DNA of 64,000 nt. Origin: Coprococcus sp. Its GTDB lineage: Bacteria > Bacillota > Clostridia > Lachnospirales > Lachnospiraceae. The notes under the pieces are model-generated. The model searched no databases. It was not told the origin of the DNA and worked only from the letters and a program-made list of their open reading frames with translations. Shown here in pieces: positions 62,171 to 64,000 of this stretch. The position numbers were made by a program, and so were the translations under genes. How positions within the stretch are numbered: position 1 is the first letter of the stretch; every line of letters starts with the position of its first letter. Location: the NCBI GenBank assembly GCA_017935345.1, contig JAGBHU010000050.1, positions 146,945 through 210,944 on the forward strand, in the 5' to 3' direction.

Positions 62171-62407
62171 ATGAGATTGATATATGCAGAGTTTAACCCA
62201 CAGACAAACAGTATTGATGTAACCACATTTGAGAATTACATATTAAGGATTGATTGTAATAAGGCAGAGGACGGATTAATAACAACACCCTGCTCGCAGA
62301 ATTCTTTGAATGCATTAGCAATAGATGAGCCATTGGAGTATGCTAGGCTTGCCTTAGATGGAGAAATGCAAGCGTGGGTAGATGCGATTGATAGTCTGGA
62401 AGTTTGA
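62171..62407 (+). CDS. small protein, DUF6061-like
   Basis: A 78-residue protein: MRLIYAEFNPQTNSIDVTTF, then a strand with YILRIDCN, and PLEYARLALDGEMQAWVDAI at the end. This resembles small DUF6061-type proteins of Clostridia often found in accessory DNA. ATG 62171 follows GAAAGGA; an earlier in-frame ATG has no ribosome site. Function is unknown. Confidence 0.6.
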   Translation: MRLIYAEFNPQTNSIDVTTFENYILRIDCNKAEDGLITTPCSQNSLNALAIDEPLEYARLALDGEMQAWVDAIDSLEV

Positions 62408-62541
62408 TAAATTCAATCAGTAGCTATTCTAAAAAATGCTTGTAGAATAACGGAATCAGATATGATAGAATAAGAGAAAAACTCGAATTTTACAATTCAT
62501 AGTGGATTATGAGAAGAATAAATAAAGTGAAAAAAAAGAAG

Positions 62542-62577
62542 TTGACTTTAATCATTTGATTTTAGTCAATTTTTTTG
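62542..62577 (+). terminator. probable terminator
   Basis: TTGACT-x2-AATCA pairs with TGATT-x2-AGTCAA, followed by seven T residues. It ends the small-protein transcript. Confidence 0.6.
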
Positions 62578-62606
62578 TTGACAAAATTATATTTTTGAAT
62601 TATATT
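62578..62606 (+). promoter_or_regulatory. promoter of the FAD oxidoreductase gene
   Basis: TTGACA (62578-62583) and TATATT (62601-62606) with a 17-bp spacer, 50 bp upstream of the ATG. GTCAA on the terminator arm and TTGAC here can also pair and may form an operator. Confidence 0.7.
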
Positions 62607-62658
62607 GAATACAAATTCAACGAAAACAAAATCAACCAAAGAGGACAAGGAGGATAAC

Positions 62659-64000
62659 ATGAAAAATAAAAAGAAGGAAAAAGTAATTATCATTGGTGGA
62701 GGGATTGCGGGACTTTCTGTAGGAATATATGCGCTGCTTGCAGGCTTTGAGACAGAAATTTATGAGAAAAATGCTATTCCGGGTGGAGAATGTATTGGAT
62801 GGAACAGAAAGGGATACCACATTGATAACTGTATTCATTGGTTAACGGGGACGAAGAAGGGAACGGAGCTTTATGATGTTTGGAAAACAGTAGGTGCATT
62901 AGATGATGATATGGAATATGCACCAATCAATGCATTTTACACATCCACATATAACGGACAAAAGGTAACTTTATGGAATGATTTGAAGCGTACGGAGGAG
63001 GAACTGATTGCACTATCCCCTGAAGATGAAGAAGAGATAAAGAAGTTTATTCAGTATGTGGAATATTCTAAGCAATGTCTGTTTCCGGCAAAGAAGCCGA
63101 TGGAAATGTGGGGTGTCAAAGATTATATCGACATGGGTAAGAACATGATGGATTTTCCTAAGGTCATGAAGGAATTTGGTTCTATATCGCTTGAGGAATA
63201 TAGTAAGCGATTTAAACATCCATTGCTTCAGCATATGATGTGTGATTATCTTCCCAAATCTTATTGTACCTATTCGTTTTTGGTTTCTTATGCAACTATG
63301 GCTGATGGAAATGGCAACATTCCGATGGGGGCATCCCTTCAGATGTCCTTACGCATGGAGAAAAAATATAAGGACATGGGCGGAAAAATTTGCTATAATA
63401 CTGGTGTTGAGAAAATTCAAATTGCAAAGAAGAAGGCAACAGGTATTGAGCTGGAGGATGGTCGCTTTATTGCCGGTGATTATGTCATTCCTACGGTAGA
63501 TACACATTTATTGTTTAACAAACTGATTTCCAAGGATTATATGCCAAAGGAGTTGCGTGAGGCATATGATGCACCGAAAGCATATCCGGCAACTAGTGGA
63601 TTCCAGGTTGCATTTGCAGTAACTACTTCGCCCAATGAAGGTGAGACTGTATTCATGGATATTGAACCGCTTTCTGTGGGAAACAGACGTTTTGACAGAA
63701 TGTATGTAAAGTCCTATGGATATGATCCTATTTTTATCAAAGACGGTAAAACAGTAATCCAGACATGCATAACACAGACAGATGAAGATTATGAGTTTTG
63801 GAAGAGTTTGTCTAAGGAGGAGTACCAGACCACCAAGGAACAACTTGCGAAAGAAGTACAGGTTCGAATTGAAAAAGCATTTCCTTCGTATGTCGGAAAT
63901 ATTGAGTTTTTGGATGCGTGGACACCGCTTACCTATGAAAGATACTGTAATGCATATCATGGAAGCTATATGAGTTTTGTTACAACACCGATGGGTAAAC
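62659..64000 (+). CDS. phytoene-desaturase-like NAD(P)/FAD-dependent oxidoreductase (partial)
   Basis: The gene starts at ATG 62659 after AAGGAGGATAAC and runs open to the window edge, 447 codons with no stop. The N-terminus has the dinucleotide motif VIIIGGGIAGLSVGIYALLAG followed by Glu in ETEIYEKNAIPGGEC, typical of the CrtI/amine-oxidase-like FAD family. GKICYNTGVEKIQIAKKKATGIELEDG is a second family segment. The substrate is not clear; carotenoid, sterol or quinone-type molecules are possible. The 3' end is missing. Confidence 0.88.
   Translation, partial: MKNKKKEKVIIIGGGIAGLSVGIYALLAGFETEIYEKNAIPGGECIGWNRKGYHIDNCIHWLTGTKKGTELYDVWKTVGALDDDMEYAPINAFYTSTYNGQKVTLWNDLKRTEEELIALSPEDEEEIKKFIQYVEYSKQCLFPAKKPMEMWGVKDYIDMGKNMMDFPKVMKEFGSISLEEYSKRFKHPLLQHMMCDYLPKSYCTYSFLVSYATMADGNGNIPMGASLQMSLRMEKKYKDMGGKICYNTGVEKIQIAKKKATGIELEDGRFIAGDYVIPTVDTHLLFNKLISKDYMPKELREAYDAPKAYPATSGFQVAFAVTTSPNEGETVFMDIEPLSVGNRRFDRMYVKSYGYDPIFIKDGKTVIQTCITQTDEDYEFWKSLSKEEYQTTKEQLAKEVQVRIEKAFPSYVGNIEFLDAWTPLTYERYCNAYHGSYMSFVTTPMGK

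Overview
The window looks like a chromosomal segment of an anaerobic, low-GC, Gram-positive gut-type bacterium of the class Clostridia, most likely family Lachnospiraceae. This is inferred from AT-rich codon use, strong AGGAGG ribosome binding sites, pyruvate formate-lyase (PFL) fermentation, a full V-type ATPase operon, a Clostridia-style Tad pilus locus, MecA, RecR/YbaB/DnaX synteny and many small regulator cassettes. No rRNA, tRNA, CRISPR array or intact insertion sequence was seen.

Layout. 0.1-1.9 kb: hybrid histidine kinase. 2.1-5.5 kb: two FtsX-type permeases, an ABC ATPase and a coiled-coil membrane protein. 5.6-6.4 kb: a protein with a long Met-Pro-Pro-Gln-Gly repeat. 6.5-16.2 kb: a complete Tad/Flp pilus locus (prepilin peptidase, TadZ, TadA, TadB, TadC, Flp pilin, three pseudopilin-like proteins, FHA protein), many of whose genes appear to start at non-ATG codons. 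16.3-20.1 kb: dnaX, ybaB, recR, 6-phosphofructokinase. 20.1-23.3 kb: a small protein with an Arg-rich tail and a large surface protein with a degenerate C39-like domain. 23.4-27.2 kb (minus strand): ferredoxin, PFL-activating enzyme and a PFL divided into separate genes. 27.5-35.1 kb: DUF1858 protein, degenerate PHP phosphatase-like protein, MecA, amidase, Sua5, RpiB, transglutaminase-like protein and AraC regulator. 35.4-44.3 kb: V-ATPase operon (G/H-I-K-E-C-F-A-B-D) with sodium-type residues in the rotor subunit. 44.6-50.3 kb: a visibly more GC-rich cassette (ABC importer, beta-CASP-like hydrolase, HAD-IIA phosphatase), probably acquired. 50.3-64 kb: accessory region with HipBA, PadR/HAAS pair, YlmH, YjbR, LMW-phosphatase-like protein, Rpn-type transposase/nuclease, a GNAT acetyltransferase behind a structured leader, an HTH-MNT/HEPN toxin-antitoxin pair followed by an aminoglycoside-phosphotransferase-like gene, a TetR-flavodoxin operon between long direct repeats, and a truncated FAD oxidoreductase.

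The most notable observation is the divided pyruvate formate-lyase. The 681-residue catalytic gene stops just where the glycyl-radical segment of ordinary PFL begins. That segment is a separate 79-residue gene, and between the two lies a 71-residue paralogue of its first half in which the glycyl-radical loop is replaced by a Cys-rich tail. Each gene has its own strong ribosome binding site, so this is not a simple frameshift. Other points worth attention are ATA/CTG starts in the Tad locus, the leader-peptide/hairpin region before the GNAT gene, and clean operator arrays in front of the PadR, TetR and MNT-HEPN operons. All functional calls rest on motif recognition by eye; no database search was possible.
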